This document shows, in pieces, positions 1 to 8,774 of a stretch of 64,000 bases of DNA. How positions within the stretch are numbered: the first letter of the stretch is position 1; the number at the start of each line of letters is the position of its first letter. The DNA is taken from positions 62,001 through 126,000 of the forward strand of contig CAYVRR010000001.1 of assembly GCA_964453215.1 (NCBI GenBank), written 5' to 3'. The notes below the pieces were generated by a model, which worked only from the letters and a program-made list of their open reading frames with translations, was not told the DNA's origin and ran no database searches. The position numbers and the translations under genes are program-made. This stretch comes from SABI01 sp964453215 (lineage in GTDB: Bacteria; Spirochaetota; Spirochaetia; Sphaerochaetales; Sphaerochaetaceae).

Positions 1-1449
1 ACTAAAGAAAGCAGGTACCATGAGGGGGAGGGTAATTCTTCTAAATGTGATATTACTATCTGCCCCTAAATCAATTGCAGCTTCCTCTATGGATGGGTCA
101 ATTTGTTGTAATACTGCTACCCCTCCTTGTATTCCAACAGGAATATACCGGAAGATGAAATTAAGTAGTAGTATAGCAAGTGTTCCCGTAAGATATAGTG
201 GAGAGCTATTAAAAGCTAAAATATATCCTATACCTATAACAGTTCCTGGAACTGCAAAGCTCAACATACTCGTTACTTCTATAAACCTTCTTCCAATAAA
301 TCTTTTTCTTACAATTAAGAAAGCGATAATCATTCCAAGTATTCCACTAATTGGTGTTGAAAGGCCTGCAATAATAATCGTATCTTTTACCGATTCGAAT
401 CCTACCTGAAACACATATTTAAAGTGGTCTAGTGTAGGAGCACTATTGTTCCCCCAGCTCGTTGCAATAGCTCCATACAAAATTGATGCATAGATTAAGA
501 TTATTATAATTGATAAAAAGATTGCTACAGCAAACAAGATCTTTCTCGCTAGAGGACTCACAACAGAGTTACTAGAGTCTGTAGGTTTTCCTGTCACTGT
601 AATATATTGTTTTTTATTTACATAATATTTTTGAATAACGTAGGCAGAGAGGGATGGAATAAGGAGAATAAAGGCAAGAGCAGCCCCTTTGCCGAGGTTA
701 TACATTCCCGTTATCTCTAAAAATGCCTGGACACTTAAAATAGGGAATTCACTTCCAGCTAGAATCATTGGATTACCAAAGTCTGCTAGGGATTCAACAA
801 AGAGAACAAGCATCGAACTTGCCAATCCTGGAATAGCTAAAGGAAGGGTCACTTTATAGAAAATTTTAAATCTATTTCCACCTAAATCCATTGCTGCGTC
901 TTCAAGAGTGGGGGAAATTGATTCAAGAACTCCCCTCATCGTGATATAGGCAACAGGGAAGAAGGTTATAACTTGCGCAAGTAATAATCCTTTAAACCCA
1001 TATATGTTTGCATTAGGCATCTTTAATATAGTTGATGAAATAAACCCGTTTCTTCCAAAAAGCATAATAATAGCGAGTGCTCCAATAAATGGGGGGCTTA
1101 TGATAGGGATAGTAGCTATTGTATTAAAGAATTTTTGCCCTGGTATTTTTGCTCTCGTGAGTGCATAGGCAAAAATAAAACCAATTAATGAACCAATGAT
1201 TGCAGTTAAAAAAGCCATCATGAGTGAATTAAATAGTGCCTTTCTATAATACCAGAATCCAAATGCTTCTTTGAAGTTCTTTAATGAAAATCCACTGCCA
1301 TCAGAAAATGCAACAAGAGCCACCTTGATAAGAGGATAGAGGATAAAAAGAATTAATGAGACAAAAATGAGTAATACTACAAGGAACAATAGAGGATCTT
1401 TGGTGAGCATTTTTGTCTCTCTCAAGTGAGCTTTAAGAGATTGTTTCAT
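1..1449 (-). CDS. Ferric-iron ABC transporter permease, FbpB/SfuB type (3' end outside window)
   Basis: Inner-membrane channel of an iron(III) importer. The reading frame starts at the ATG at 1449 and stays open to base 1, so 483 codons are present and the C-terminus is missing. The chain has many hydrophobic segments and two copies of the binding-protein-dependent permease EAA-type loop: one around residues 180-200 (LEDAAMDLGG) and a second near the window edge (IEEAAIDLGA). Two EAA loops in one chain are the hallmark of the fused FbpB/SfuB/AfuB permeases, which act without a second permease subunit. It lies 70 bases downstream of the binding-protein gene with an inverted repeat between them. 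The ATPase gene is probably the next gene outside the window. Iron as substrate is inferred from the family. Confidence 0.85.
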   Translation of the reverse strand, partial: MKQSLKAHLRETKMLTKDPLLFLVVLLIFVSLILFILYPLIKVALVAFSDGSGFSLKNFKEAFGFWYYRKALFNSLMMAFLTAIIGSLIGFIFAYALTRAKIPGQKFFNTIATIPIISPPFIGALAIIMLFGRNGFISSTILKMPNANIYGFKGLLLAQVITFFPVAYITMRGVLESISPTLEDAAMDLGGNRFKIFYKVTLPLAIPGLASSMLVLFVESLADFGNPMILAGSEFPILSVQAFLEITGMYNLGKGAALAFILLIPSLSAYVIQKYYVNKKQYITVTGKPTDSSNSVVSPLARKILFAVAIFLSIIIILIYASILYGAIATSWGNNSAPTLDHFKYVFQVGFESVKDTIIIAGLSTPISGILGMIIAFLIVRKRFIGRRFIEVTSMLSFAVPGTVIGIGYILAFNSSPLYLTGTLAILLLNFIFRYIPVGIQGGVAVLQQIDPSIEEAAIDLGADSNITFRRITLPLMVPAFFS

Positions 1450-1476
1450 TGTATGAATCCTTACCACCTATAGTAG

Positions 1477-1505
1477 ATAAGGGCAACCAAAAAGATTGCC
1501 CTTAT
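1477..1505 (-). other. Intercistronic hairpin between binding protein and permease
   Basis: Perfect 10-bp inverted repeat (arms 1477-1486 and 1496-1505, 9-base loop) directly after the binding-protein stop. It has no T-run after it on the minus strand, so it is more likely an mRNA-stabilising or partial-attenuation hairpin than a full terminator. Confidence 0.6.
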
Positions 1506-1519
1506 ATAGTGTGTAATGT

Positions 1520-2536
1520 TTATTTTGCTGTTAATACTTCATTAACCCATCGAGTAACAATTCGTTCATTGTTATCACTATAATATTGAGTATCATATGG
1601 GATAATTTTGAGACTATCAAAAGCTGGCATTCCTTCAGCTAATGTCGCTGTTGAGAGAATAGGATAGAAGAATGTATTTTTTTCTGTTAGAGCGTTCTGC
1701 CCTTTAGGACCTGTCATCCAATCAACAAATATTTTAGCAGCTTCTTCGTTCTTTACCCCTTTAAGGATACTCACAGCAGGAGCTTCAGCTGGAACACCTT
1801 CTGATGGGAATACAACTTTTACAGGAAGACCTTGTGAGATTGAGTTGAAAAATGCTGGTGTGAACTGAATTCCAATTGCAGCATCTCCCACACTAACTCC
1901 TTTTGAAGGGCCTGTGCCACTTGTGGTATAGGTTTGGACGTTTTTATTTAAAGCTTTCATATACTCCATTGCACCATCTTCACCCATAATCTCTATAAGG
2001 CCATATACTTGGGCTTTAGCAGTACCGCTAGCTTGAGGAGTTGGAACTTGAATAAGATCTTTATACTCAGGTTTCAATAGATCTTTCCAGGAAGTTGGCA
2101 TTGAAGCACCAGATTTCTCTAAAGCTTTTGTGTTTATACCAAAGGCAAGAGGGTTCATATAAATACAGCGCCAGAATCCTTCTGGATCTTTGAAATCGTT
2201 ACTAAGAGCATCTAATGCTGGGCTTTTATATGCAATAGTGAGTCCTTCATTTTTAGCACTTACGTGGTTTTCACTAGGAGCTCCAAACCAGATGTCAGCT
2301 TGAGGACGCCCTTTTTCAGCTTGAATTCTTGCAAGAGCTGGTCCTGTAGATAGGTGTACAAAACTCACTTTGATTCCAGTATCAGCAGTAAATGCTGCAA
2401 AAAGCTTAGCGGCATTCTCTTCATCTACACTAGAATATGCAACTAACTCTTTTACTTCTGTTTCTTTTGCCCCTTGAGCATATACAGTAGAGAAGAGGAG
2501 CAACATACTTAACACAACAATCATGAACTTTTTCAT
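1520..2536 (-). CDS. Iron(III) ABC transporter substrate-binding protein
   Basis: Periplasmic ligand-binding protein of 338 residues. It has an N-terminal signal peptide (MKKFMIVVLSMLLLFSTVYA, then QGAKETE) and the FbpA/AfuA-type fold (ELVAYSSVDEENA start, ADIWFGAPSENH, GIQFTPAFF). No lipobox cysteine follows the signal peptide. I chose the ATG at 2536 because a strong GGGAGG Shine-Dalgarno lies 4 bases upstream; a TTG four codons earlier would lie within that ribosome site. It is the first gene of the iron transporter operon, followed by the fused permease. Family members bind ferric iron or iron chelates; some relatives bind thiamine or phosphonates, so the ligand is inferred from the family and the FbpB-type partner. 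Confidence 0.85.
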   Translation of the reverse strand: MKKFMIVVLSMLLLFSTVYAQGAKETEVKELVAYSSVDEENAAKLFAAFTADTGIKVSFVHLSTGPALARIQAEKGRPQADIWFGAPSENHVSAKNEGLTIAYKSPALDALSNDFKDPEGFWRCIYMNPLAFGINTKALEKSGASMPTSWKDLLKPEYKDLIQVPTPQASGTAKAQVYGLIEIMGEDGAMEYMKALNKNVQTYTTSGTGPSKGVSVGDAAIGIQFTPAFFNSISQGLPVKVVFPSEGVPAEAPAVSILKGVKNEEAAKIFVDWMTGPKGQNALTEKNTFFYPILSTATLAEGMPAFDSLKIIPYDTQYYSDNNERIVTRWVNEVLTAK

Positions 2537-2568
2537 AATTCCTCCCAATAAATATTTGTAATCAGTCT

Positions 2569-2577
2569 ATTATACCA
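2569..2577 (-). promoter_or_regulatory. Extended -10 promoter of the iron transporter operon
   Basis: Reading on the minus strand gives TGGTATAAT, a perfect -10 with an extended TG, 33 bases upstream of the binding-protein start codon. No good -35 is visible, which is usual for extended -10 promoters. Confidence 0.55.
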
Positions 2578-2686
2578 TCAGTATCTGGTTTTAGTTAGGA
2601 GAATTTTATCATTTGTGAATTTTTTGCGTAAAAGCATTACAATTGAGAGTGTGTGATGAGCTTTGTAAAGAGAACGTAAAAATATT

Positions 2687-3367
2687 CTACATCATTGCTT
2701 GTTCAAAGAGAGCTTCCCTGTCTAAGATAGTTATCTTCCTATTTTTCTCAATTGTAATAATTCCTTCATCCTGAAAGATTTTTAATCTCCTGCTAAAGGT
2801 CTCTTGGCTCATTGCTAACAGGGACGCTGTTGTCCCTTTCGCCACAGGTAATTGAATGTGAGAGGTGAGTTGCAAAGTCATTAATTCTACGAAATAGCGA
2901 GCTATTCGCTGATCAACACTTCCTTTTACCACACTGTGGAGGGTTTCATCACGCTGGATGAGGCGTCGTGTTAATTCTTGTGTTATTTTTAATGCAATTA
3001 ATGGATACTCTTCCAATAATAAGTTCATCATTTTACCATCGATCATACAAATAGAACTTTCACCAATGCTCACTGCAAAATCTTGTACAGGCTCTGTGCT
3101 AAATAGTGATAATTCATTTGCAAAATCTCCTGGAAGTAGAATTCTCATCACATGTTCAGATCCATCTGCATCAAGGCGATATATCTTTACTTTTCCACTG
3201 TTGACGACCAGAAGTGGAACATTGGCCTCTCCTGCATTATAGATAGATTGTGCATGAGAATAATTTTTTTCTTTTGAGATTTTAGTAATAGCATGCATCT
3301 GATCATCATTAAGTTGTTGAAACAGTGGGACTATATGAAGACAACTGTGGTGATTACATTCTTTCAT
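2687..3367 (-). CDS. Crp/Fnr-family transcription regulator
   Basis: DNA-binding regulator of 226 residues: a cNMP-binding-like beta barrel (about 15-125, with PGDFANELSLF), a dimerisation helix, and a C-terminal winged helix (about 160-220). The recognition helix reads QETFSRRL, with the E..SR pattern of the FNR branch, which reads TTGA-type half-sites. The N-terminus is cysteine- and histidine-rich (CNHHSC), which could bind a metal or an Fe-S cluster, but the four-cysteine pattern of FNR is not complete. It starts 2 bases after the metal-ATPase stop, so it is the last gene of that operon and is probably translationally coupled. A matching 16-bp dyad stands upstream of the operon, so autoregulation is likely. 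The signal sensed is unknown. Confidence 0.85.
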   Translation of the reverse strand: MKECNHHSCLHIVPLFQQLNDDQMHAITKISKEKNYSHAQSIYNAGEANVPLLVVNSGKVKIYRLDADGSEHVMRILLPGDFANELSLFSTEPVQDFAVSIGESSICMIDGKMMNLLLEEYPLIALKITQELTRRLIQRDETLHSVVKGSVDQRIARYFVELMTLQLTSHIQLPVAKGTTASLLAMSQETFSRRLKIFQDEGIITIEKNRKITILDREALFEQAMM

Positions 3368-3369
3368 AG

Positions 3370-5211
3370 TTAAAAGATAATAGTATTTTTTTGTTTTGAA
3401 TACCTCATAATCCTCATTGCATTAAGGATAACGAGTAATACAGATAATTCATGAGCTAACATCCCTATTGCAAGGGTGAGGCCACCAAATAAGACACCAA
3501 GTAGGAGAGAGAATGCTACAGCGATTGCAAAGTAAATATTTTGTTTCATGTTTTTATTTGCTTTGCGGCTAATATAGAGGGCGTCAATGAGAGAACTGAG
3601 TGATGAATTAAGTAAAATTATGTCTGCTGTCTCCATTGCGACATCATTGGTGCTATTTCCAACAGCAATTCCAACATCGGCGTGGGCAAGAGAGGGTGCA
3701 TCATTTATTCCATCACCTACTACAGCAACTTTTTCACCATTTTTTTGTAACTCAATTACTTCCTTTACTTTATCTTCTGGTAAAAGCTCTGCCTTATAGT
3801 GAGTGATTCCTAGTTGTTCACTAATAGATTTTGCTGCATATCTATTATCTCCTGTGAGCATGATGGTTTTTTTAATTCCTAACCCTTTAAGTTGTGCAAT
3901 TACTCGTGCCCCTTCATCTCGTACCTGGTCACTGATGTGAATAGTTCCAAGGAGTTTCTCTTTTGTTCCAACAAAGACGAGACTCTCTTCACTCTTACTC
4001 TTTTTATCCATATGTGTTGTATCTAATCCATACTGAGTAAATAGTGCTCTATTTCCAAGGTAGTATGTGTTGTTGTTATGTTCAAACACGATTCCTTTTC
4101 CTTGAATGTGTTCGGGATGTATTGGTGTTGTATCAGTGTAGACATGTAATTGTTTTGCTTTTTCAATTATTGCTTTGGCAAGGGGGTGCTCTGAATATGC
4201 TTCCCCAATAGATGCAATTGCGATGAGCTCTTTTTCATCAATTCCATAGGTTTCTACTAATTGAACTTGAGGTTTTCCTATTGTGAGAGTTCCTGTTTTA
4301 TCAAATGCTATTGTTTTAATTTTTGCTAATTTTTCTATAATTTCTCCCCCTTTCACTAACACTCCCATTTTTGCACTTGTCCCTATTGCCGCAACCATAG
4401 AAACTGGTACAGATATAACAAGAGCTCCTGGGCATGAGATAACAAGGAGAGTGAGACTGATGTGGATATCTTTTGTAATTAGATAGGTGATGATACTTAA
4501 TAGAATGATGATTGGGGTATAATATCGAGAGAATTTTTCAATAAATTTTTGAGTTGGAGCTTTTGCATCTTGAGCTTCTTCTACAAGGTGAAGAATTTTA
4601 GCAAACGTTGTATCTTCACCCACTTTAGTTGCCTTCACGAGAAGATAGCCTGAAGTGAGCATAGAGCCACTAAAAATCTCTGCTCCCTCTTTTTTTGATT
4701 CTGGAATAGGCTCTCCTGTTATGCTAGAAGCATCTACATAGGCACTTCCACTTAGCACAATCCCATCACAAGCTACTCTTTCTCCAGGTTTAATGATGAG
4801 AGTCATTCCCTTCACAATCTCTTCAGGGGCGATGACCTCCTCTTTTCCATCAATAAGAACTCGTGCTGTAGTGGGAGCGAGTGCCATAATCGCATTAATT
4901 GATGATCGAGTTTTTTCGAGAGTCCTACTTTCTAAATACTCTCCTAATAAAAACAGAAATGTAACAGCACTCGCTTCATAATACTCTCCAATAATTATTG
5001 CACCAACTACTGCAATTGAAACAAGGGCATCAATACCAACTATCCTGTAGCGTAATGCTATGACAGCTCTGTAGAGAATTGGGAGCCCAGCAATAGCAGA
5101 TGAGAGTAGCATTAAGATAATAGTAATAGGATGATACGAAATAGTTCTGTATAAGACGAAAGAGATTCCCACTAATATACTTACAATAATTATGGAGGTT
5201 TTTTTACTCAT
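3370..5211 (-). CDS. P1B-type heavy-metal-transporting ATPase
   Basis: Metal-exporting P-type ATPase of 613 residues in the cytoplasmic membrane. Visible motifs: TGEP (165-168, actuator), CPG in the metal-binding membrane helix (260-262), DKTGTLT (phosphorylated Asp 304), HP (342-343), TGDN (about 453) and GDGIND (499-504). The usual CPC or SPC is replaced by CPG, and the last helix carries AHELS followed by LNAMR. This resembles the HEGGT motif of P1B-4 (Co/Fe/Zn-type) pumps more than the ADTG of ZntA. No metal-binding domain precedes the membrane part; that domain is a separate gene just upstream, sharing one base (TAATG). Substrate is uncertain: iron, cobalt and zinc are the best guesses from the helix motifs. 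Confidence 0.9.
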   Translation of the reverse strand: MSKKTSIIIVSILVGISFVLYRTISYHPITIILMLLSSAIAGLPILYRAVIALRYRIVGIDALVSIAVVGAIIIGEYYEASAVTFLFLLGEYLESRTLEKTRSSINAIMALAPTTARVLIDGKEEVIAPEEIVKGMTLIIKPGERVACDGIVLSGSAYVDASSITGEPIPESKKEGAEIFSGSMLTSGYLLVKATKVGEDTTFAKILHLVEEAQDAKAPTQKFIEKFSRYYTPIIILLSIITYLITKDIHISLTLLVISCPGALVISVPVSMVAAIGTSAKMGVLVKGGEIIEKLAKIKTIAFDKTGTLTIGKPQVQLVETYGIDEKELIAIASIGEAYSEHPLAKAIIEKAKQLHVYTDTTPIHPEHIQGKGIVFEHNNNTYYLGNRALFTQYGLDTTHMDKKSKSEESLVFVGTKEKLLGTIHISDQVRDEGARVIAQLKGLGIKKTIMLTGDNRYAAKSISEQLGITHYKAELLPEDKVKEVIELQKNGEKVAVVGDGINDAPSLAHADVGIAVGNSTNDVAMETADIILLNSSLSSLIDALYISRKANKNMKQNIYFAIAVAFSLLLGVLFGGLTLAIGMLAHELSVLLVILNAMRIMRYSKQKNTIIF

Positions 5212-5435
5212 TATGTACTCTCTTTGACAGATAGTGGGGGAAACCCAAGAGTCGTTAATACTTTTTTGATGTGCTCTAGTTCAATAACTGCAGGGTCAAA
5301 ACTGAGTCGAACACGGGATGAGTTAAATAGTACTTCTGAGGTGAGAACCCCTTTGGTTCTTTTAAAAGCTCCCTCAATTTTTGCAGCACATGATGGGCAG
5401 CTCAATGTTTCTAACTGAATCGTAATGTTTTTCAT
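5211..5435 (-). CDS. Stand-alone HMA metal-binding protein
   Basis: Protein of 74 residues with the ferredoxin-like heavy-metal-associated fold. It carries the metal motif CPSC (residues 13-16) followed by AAKIEGAFKRTKGV, as in CopZ and the N-termini of CPx ATPases. It starts at an ATG with a good GGAAGG ribosome site, and its TAA stop overlaps the ATPase ATG by one base. It therefore looks like the detached N-terminal domain of the pump, acting either as a metallochaperone delivering to the ATPase or as its regulatory domain. First gene of the HMA-ATPase-Crp/Fnr operon. Confidence 0.85.
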   Translation of the reverse strand: MKNITIQLETLSCPSCAAKIEGAFKRTKGVLTSEVLFNSSRVRLSFDPAVIELEHIKKVLTTLGFPPLSVKEST

Positions 5436-5457
5436 ATATTTCCTTCCTTATGCGCCT

Positions 5458-5463
5458 ACTATA
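5458..5463 (-). promoter_or_regulatory. -10 element of the metal-ATPase operon
   Basis: Minus-strand TATAGT. If its last base is -7, transcription would start near 5451, giving a 15-base leader that ends in the ribosome site. Confidence 0.45.
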
Positions 5464-5484
5464 GAGGGATATATGAGAAATGAA

Positions 5485-5500
5485 TTTGACCTAGGTCAAA
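5485..5500 (-). promoter_or_regulatory. Probable Crp/Fnr operator, perfect 16-bp dyad
   Basis: TTTGACCTAGGTCAAA is a perfect palindrome centred between 5492 and 5493. The centre lies 41.5 bases from the start predicted by the -10 at 5458-5463, the classic class II Crp/Fnr activation position. Its TTGAC half-site suits the E..SR recognition helix of the regulator encoded at the end of the same operon. The rest of the 293-base gap to the pyrophosphatase start shows a TTGACA at 5602-5607 but no well-spaced -10. Confidence 0.7.
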
Positions 5501-5728
5501 AATAGGAGAAAAATTGATAGCCCACTTATATACAGGGCGTGGTAGAATAGTAAATGAGGTCAGGGTCTCTATTATGATGATAAAGATGGGTTAAAATAAT
5601 TTTGACAGGTAGTGGTGTGTATGTAAAAAAAATATGATATAAATAGTATGAACATACATGAAAGCAACTAGTATCTTGTTTGATATCTTGCCAATTGTAG
5701 ATTACACTTATTCTTAAGAGGGAGTCAT

Positions 5729-7885
5729 ATGATAGGATTCATTATCATCGCAGCTATTGCAGCTTTAGCATTTGCTGCAATTAACTTTTACGGGGTAAAG
5801 AAGAAAGACCCCGGAACACCAGAGATGCAGCAAATTGCTGCAGCCATTCAAGAAGGTTCAAGAGCTTTTTTGGTTCTTGAGTACTCAATTATAATAAAAG
5901 TAGTAATATTTATTGCAATTCTTCTTAGCATAGTAGTCTCTTTAACAAGTGCTGCGGCATTTGTCCTTGGAGCTCTTATGAGTGCGAGTGCAGGGTGGAT
6001 TGGAATGAATATTGCCACAATTAGTAACGTGAGAGTTTCTAATGAAGCACGCAACACAAGAAGTTTAGGAAAAACATTACGTGTTGCTTTTAGAGGTGGC
6101 TCAGTTATGGGACTCAGTGTTGGAGGGTTTGCCCTTTTAGGACTTGCCCTTGTCTATCTCATATTTGGAGTACTTCTTAAACAAGTAGCCCCTGAAAATC
6201 TCAAGTTTCACACCAACTGGCTTGGAATAAGTGATATTCCTTTCACTATGACAGTAAGTGCCTATGCACTTGGCTGTTCAATTATAGCTATGTTTAACCG
6301 TGTTGGTGGAGGTATTTATACCAAAGCTGCCGATATGGGAGCTGACTTAGTTGGAAAAACTGAAGCTGGAATTCCTGAAGATGACCCACGAAACCCTGCA
6401 ACGATCGCTGATAATGTAGGAGATAACGTTGGAGATGTTGCAGGACTTGGCTCTGACTTGTTAGAAAGTTATGTTGGCGCATTAGTTTCAGCAATGATTC
6501 TTGCCTCTTATATCTATTTCTCTCGAGGTGGAATTGATGCGAGCTTAGTTGCAAAACTTATCTATGTGCCTCTGTTAGTTGCAGCTGTTGGGATTCTCTC
6601 TTCTATTGTAGGAATTATCTTTTTATTAGTGAAGAAAGTCTCTTCTGATCCCCATAAAGAGCTCAATTCTGCAACATTTATGGGTGCTGGGCTAACAATT
6701 GTCGCGTCTGGGTTTGTCTCATATTTTGCATTTAAGGGGGAATCTCTTCACACAATTGGATTTGCTTTAGGGGCGTTTTCTCCATGGGTTTGTGCAGTTC
6801 TTGGAATAGTGAGTGGAATAGTTATAGGTCAGATTGCTGAATATTATACTAGCTATGATTTTAAGCCCACTCAAGGTATAGCAGCTAGTAGCGTTGAGGG
6901 TGCAGCCCTTACTATTACAGAGGGGATGAGTGTTGGGATGATTTCTGTAATTGGCCCTGTCTTAATTCTAGGAGTAGCTATTATTGCTGCAAATATTACA
7001 GCAGGTCTCTATGGAGTTGCGATGGCAGCGATTGGAATGCTAAGCTTTGTCACTGTAACAGTATCTGTTGATACCTATGGACCTATTGCTGATAACGCTG
7101 GTGGAATTAGTGAAATGGCAAAACTTCATCCAGATGTGAGAGGCATCACTGATGAATTAGATGCAGTTGGAAATACTACAGCAGCTATTGGAAAAGGGTT
7201 TGCTATTGGCTCAGCGACTCTTGCAGCACTTTCACTCTTTTCATCATACCTCTATGCACAAGCTGGAGAGAATGCTGTCCATGGAGCTGATATGATTCTT
7301 AATATGGTTAATCCTCTCACCCTTGTTGGAGCATTAGTTGGAGGTGCTCTTCCTTACCTATTTAGTGGAATATTAATCAAAGCTGTTGCTAATGCTGCAA
7401 GGAAAATGGTGCAAGAAGTGAGGAGGCAATTTAAGGCAGACCCTGGTATTATATTAGGAACTTCTCTCCCTGATTATAAAACATGTATTAGTATTAGTAG
7501 TGCAGGGGCTTTATCTGAGATGAAGGTTCCATCCCTCATTGCAGTTGCTACTCCACTTGTAACAGGTTTTATTTTTGGTGCAGAGTTTGTAGGGGGCCTT
7601 TTAATTGGAACAACACTCTCTTCAGTAATGCTTGCCCTCTATACAGCTAATGCAGGGGGAGCTTGGGATAATGGGAAAAAATATGTTGAAAATGGACACT
7701 TTGGAGGAAAAGGATCTGATGCCCATAAGGCAGCTGTTGTTGGAGATACGGTAGGAGATCCATTAAAAGATACTGTTGGTCCATCTCTCGATATTCTCAT
7801 TAAAATAATGGCAATTGTATCATTAATAGCTGTTTCTATTTTTAGCAAATACAACCTGTTTTCACTGCTCATGAAACATATATAA
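5729..7885 (+). CDS. hppA: K+-dependent membrane-bound pyrophosphatase (Na+ or H+ pump)
   Basis: Hydrolyses cytoplasmic pyrophosphate and pumps Na+ and/or H+ out across the membrane. At 718 residues with many membrane helices it has the normal family length. Catalytic signatures are intact: GGGIYTKAADMGADLVGK (from about residue 192) and the acidic loop DDPRNPATIADNVGDNVGD (from about 217). GNTTAAIGKG (about 480) has alanine where K+-independent enzymes have lysine, which places it in the K+-dependent class; that class includes all known Na+-pumping members. The start ATG has a GAGGGAG ribosome site. The next gene begins 12 bases after the stop and is probably co-transcribed. Whether it moves Na+, H+ or both cannot be decided by eye. 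Confidence 0.95.
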   Translation: MIGFIIIAAIAALAFAAINFYGVKKKDPGTPEMQQIAAAIQEGSRAFLVLEYSIIIKVVIFIAILLSIVVSLTSAAAFVLGALMSASAGWIGMNIATISNVRVSNEARNTRSLGKTLRVAFRGGSVMGLSVGGFALLGLALVYLIFGVLLKQVAPENLKFHTNWLGISDIPFTMTVSAYALGCSIIAMFNRVGGGIYTKAADMGADLVGKTEAGIPEDDPRNPATIADNVGDNVGDVAGLGSDLLESYVGALVSAMILASYIYFSRGGIDASLVAKLIYVPLLVAAVGILSSIVGIIFLLVKKVSSDPHKELNSATFMGAGLTIVASGFVSYFAFKGESLHTIGFALGAFSPWVCAVLGIVSGIVIGQIAEYYTSYDFKPTQGIAASSVEGAALTITEGMSVGMISVIGPVLILGVAIIAANITAGLYGVAMAAIGMLSFVTVTVSVDTYGPIADNAGGISEMAKLHPDVRGITDELDAVGNTTAAIGKGFAIGSATLAALSLFSSYLYAQAGENAVHGADMILNMVNPLTLVGALVGGALPYLFSGILIKAVANAARKMVQEVRRQFKADPGIILGTSLPDYKTCISISSAGALSEMKVPSLIAVATPLVTGFIFGAEFVGGLLIGTTLSSVMLALYTANAGGAWDNGKKYVENGHFGGKGSDAHKAAVVGDTVGDPLKDTVGPSLDILIKIMAIVSLIAVSIFSKYNLFSLLMKHI

Positions 7886-7897
7886 GGAGTGTGAGTT

Positions 7898-8668
7898 ATG
7901 AATTATTTTTATGTAGTTTTTTCACCAATAGAAGCCCTGATTGCAAGTCAGCTTGAACCAAAAGCATTTGGTTCTTATATGGCCAGGGGATCTAAAAAAG
8001 GTTCTGCTGAGCGTCTTATGTTTGCAGAAATAAAAGGGGGCTTTGGTGATTATTTTGATTGGGAATATGCTAAACAAAAATGTGTCGCACATGCTGATGG
8101 AGAGCCAAAACACTCCCTCTACTTATCAATTTACCGTGTGATTGAGCACATCCCCCTCATACAATATAAGAATGTCTATTTGGTTACTAAAGATGGTAGC
8201 ACCCTTACTCTAGAAGCTGCCCCGTATAAAACTCCAAGTAACTGGAGAGGCTATGGTCTTTATAAAGAGCATTGCCCTGTTCATCCCTTCATAGTTAGCT
8301 CTTTGGAGCCTAAGATGCTTGCAGATTATATCATTAATGATAATACAAAAAAGATTACTGTTCCCGCCATCATTTTTAATGATATGCGAATTATTGATTT
8401 TGATGAAAAAGAAGTTACTGGAAATATTGGAAGTATGTATGATAGAGACTTAGATCATTTAAAAGATTGTATTGAAACTGTAAAAACTCATGAACAGAAG
8501 ATTACCAAAACAGTCGATCGCTCTTTTGATACAAAGTTTACCTATCAAATTATTGATAATGGTATCTACATAGCAAAAGATAAAGGAATTCTTTTTTATC
8601 CAATGCCAACTCGTGAAGAACTTAAAGAGATTGATTATGATTGGGGAAAGAGTGCAAACTTCTTCTAA
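7898..8668 (+). CDS. Uncharacterised protein co-transcribed with the pyrophosphatase
   Basis: Protein of 256 residues that I do not recognise. It has no signal peptide or membrane helices, so it is probably cytoplasmic. The first residues (NYFYVVFSPIEAL) are hydrophobic but interrupted. The centre contains acidic and aromatic stretches (GGFGDYFDWEYA, NWRGYGLYKEHCP), and the C-terminus ends in DYDWGKSANFF. It has a good AAGGAGTG ribosome site, sits 12 bases after hppA and is followed by a strong terminator, so the two genes form one unit. Function unknown; a link with pyrophosphatase is suggested by position only. Confidence 0.8.
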   Translation: MNYFYVVFSPIEALIASQLEPKAFGSYMARGSKKGSAERLMFAEIKGGFGDYFDWEYAKQKCVAHADGEPKHSLYLSIYRVIEHIPLIQYKNVYLVTKDGSTLTLEAAPYKTPSNWRGYGLYKEHCPVHPFIVSSLEPKMLADYIINDNTKKITVPAIIFNDMRIIDFDEKEVTGNIGSMYDRDLDHLKDCIETVKTHEQKITKTVDRSFDTKFTYQIIDNGIYIAKDKGILFYPMPTREELKEIDYDWGKSANFF

Positions 8669-8709
8669 TAACAAATCCATTGGTAGGTGATAAAAACAAT
8701 ATGATACAT

Positions 8710-8740
8710 CCCAACAAGGGCTTCCTTGTTGGGAATCTTT
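8710..8740 (+). terminator. Rho-independent terminator after the hppA unit
   Basis: Perfect 10-bp stem (arms 8710-8719 and 8724-8733, loop GCTT) followed by AATCTTTT. Confidence 0.85.
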
Positions 8741-8774
8741 TGCTTGATTCTTCTAAACATGCTAGAATAGAGGC

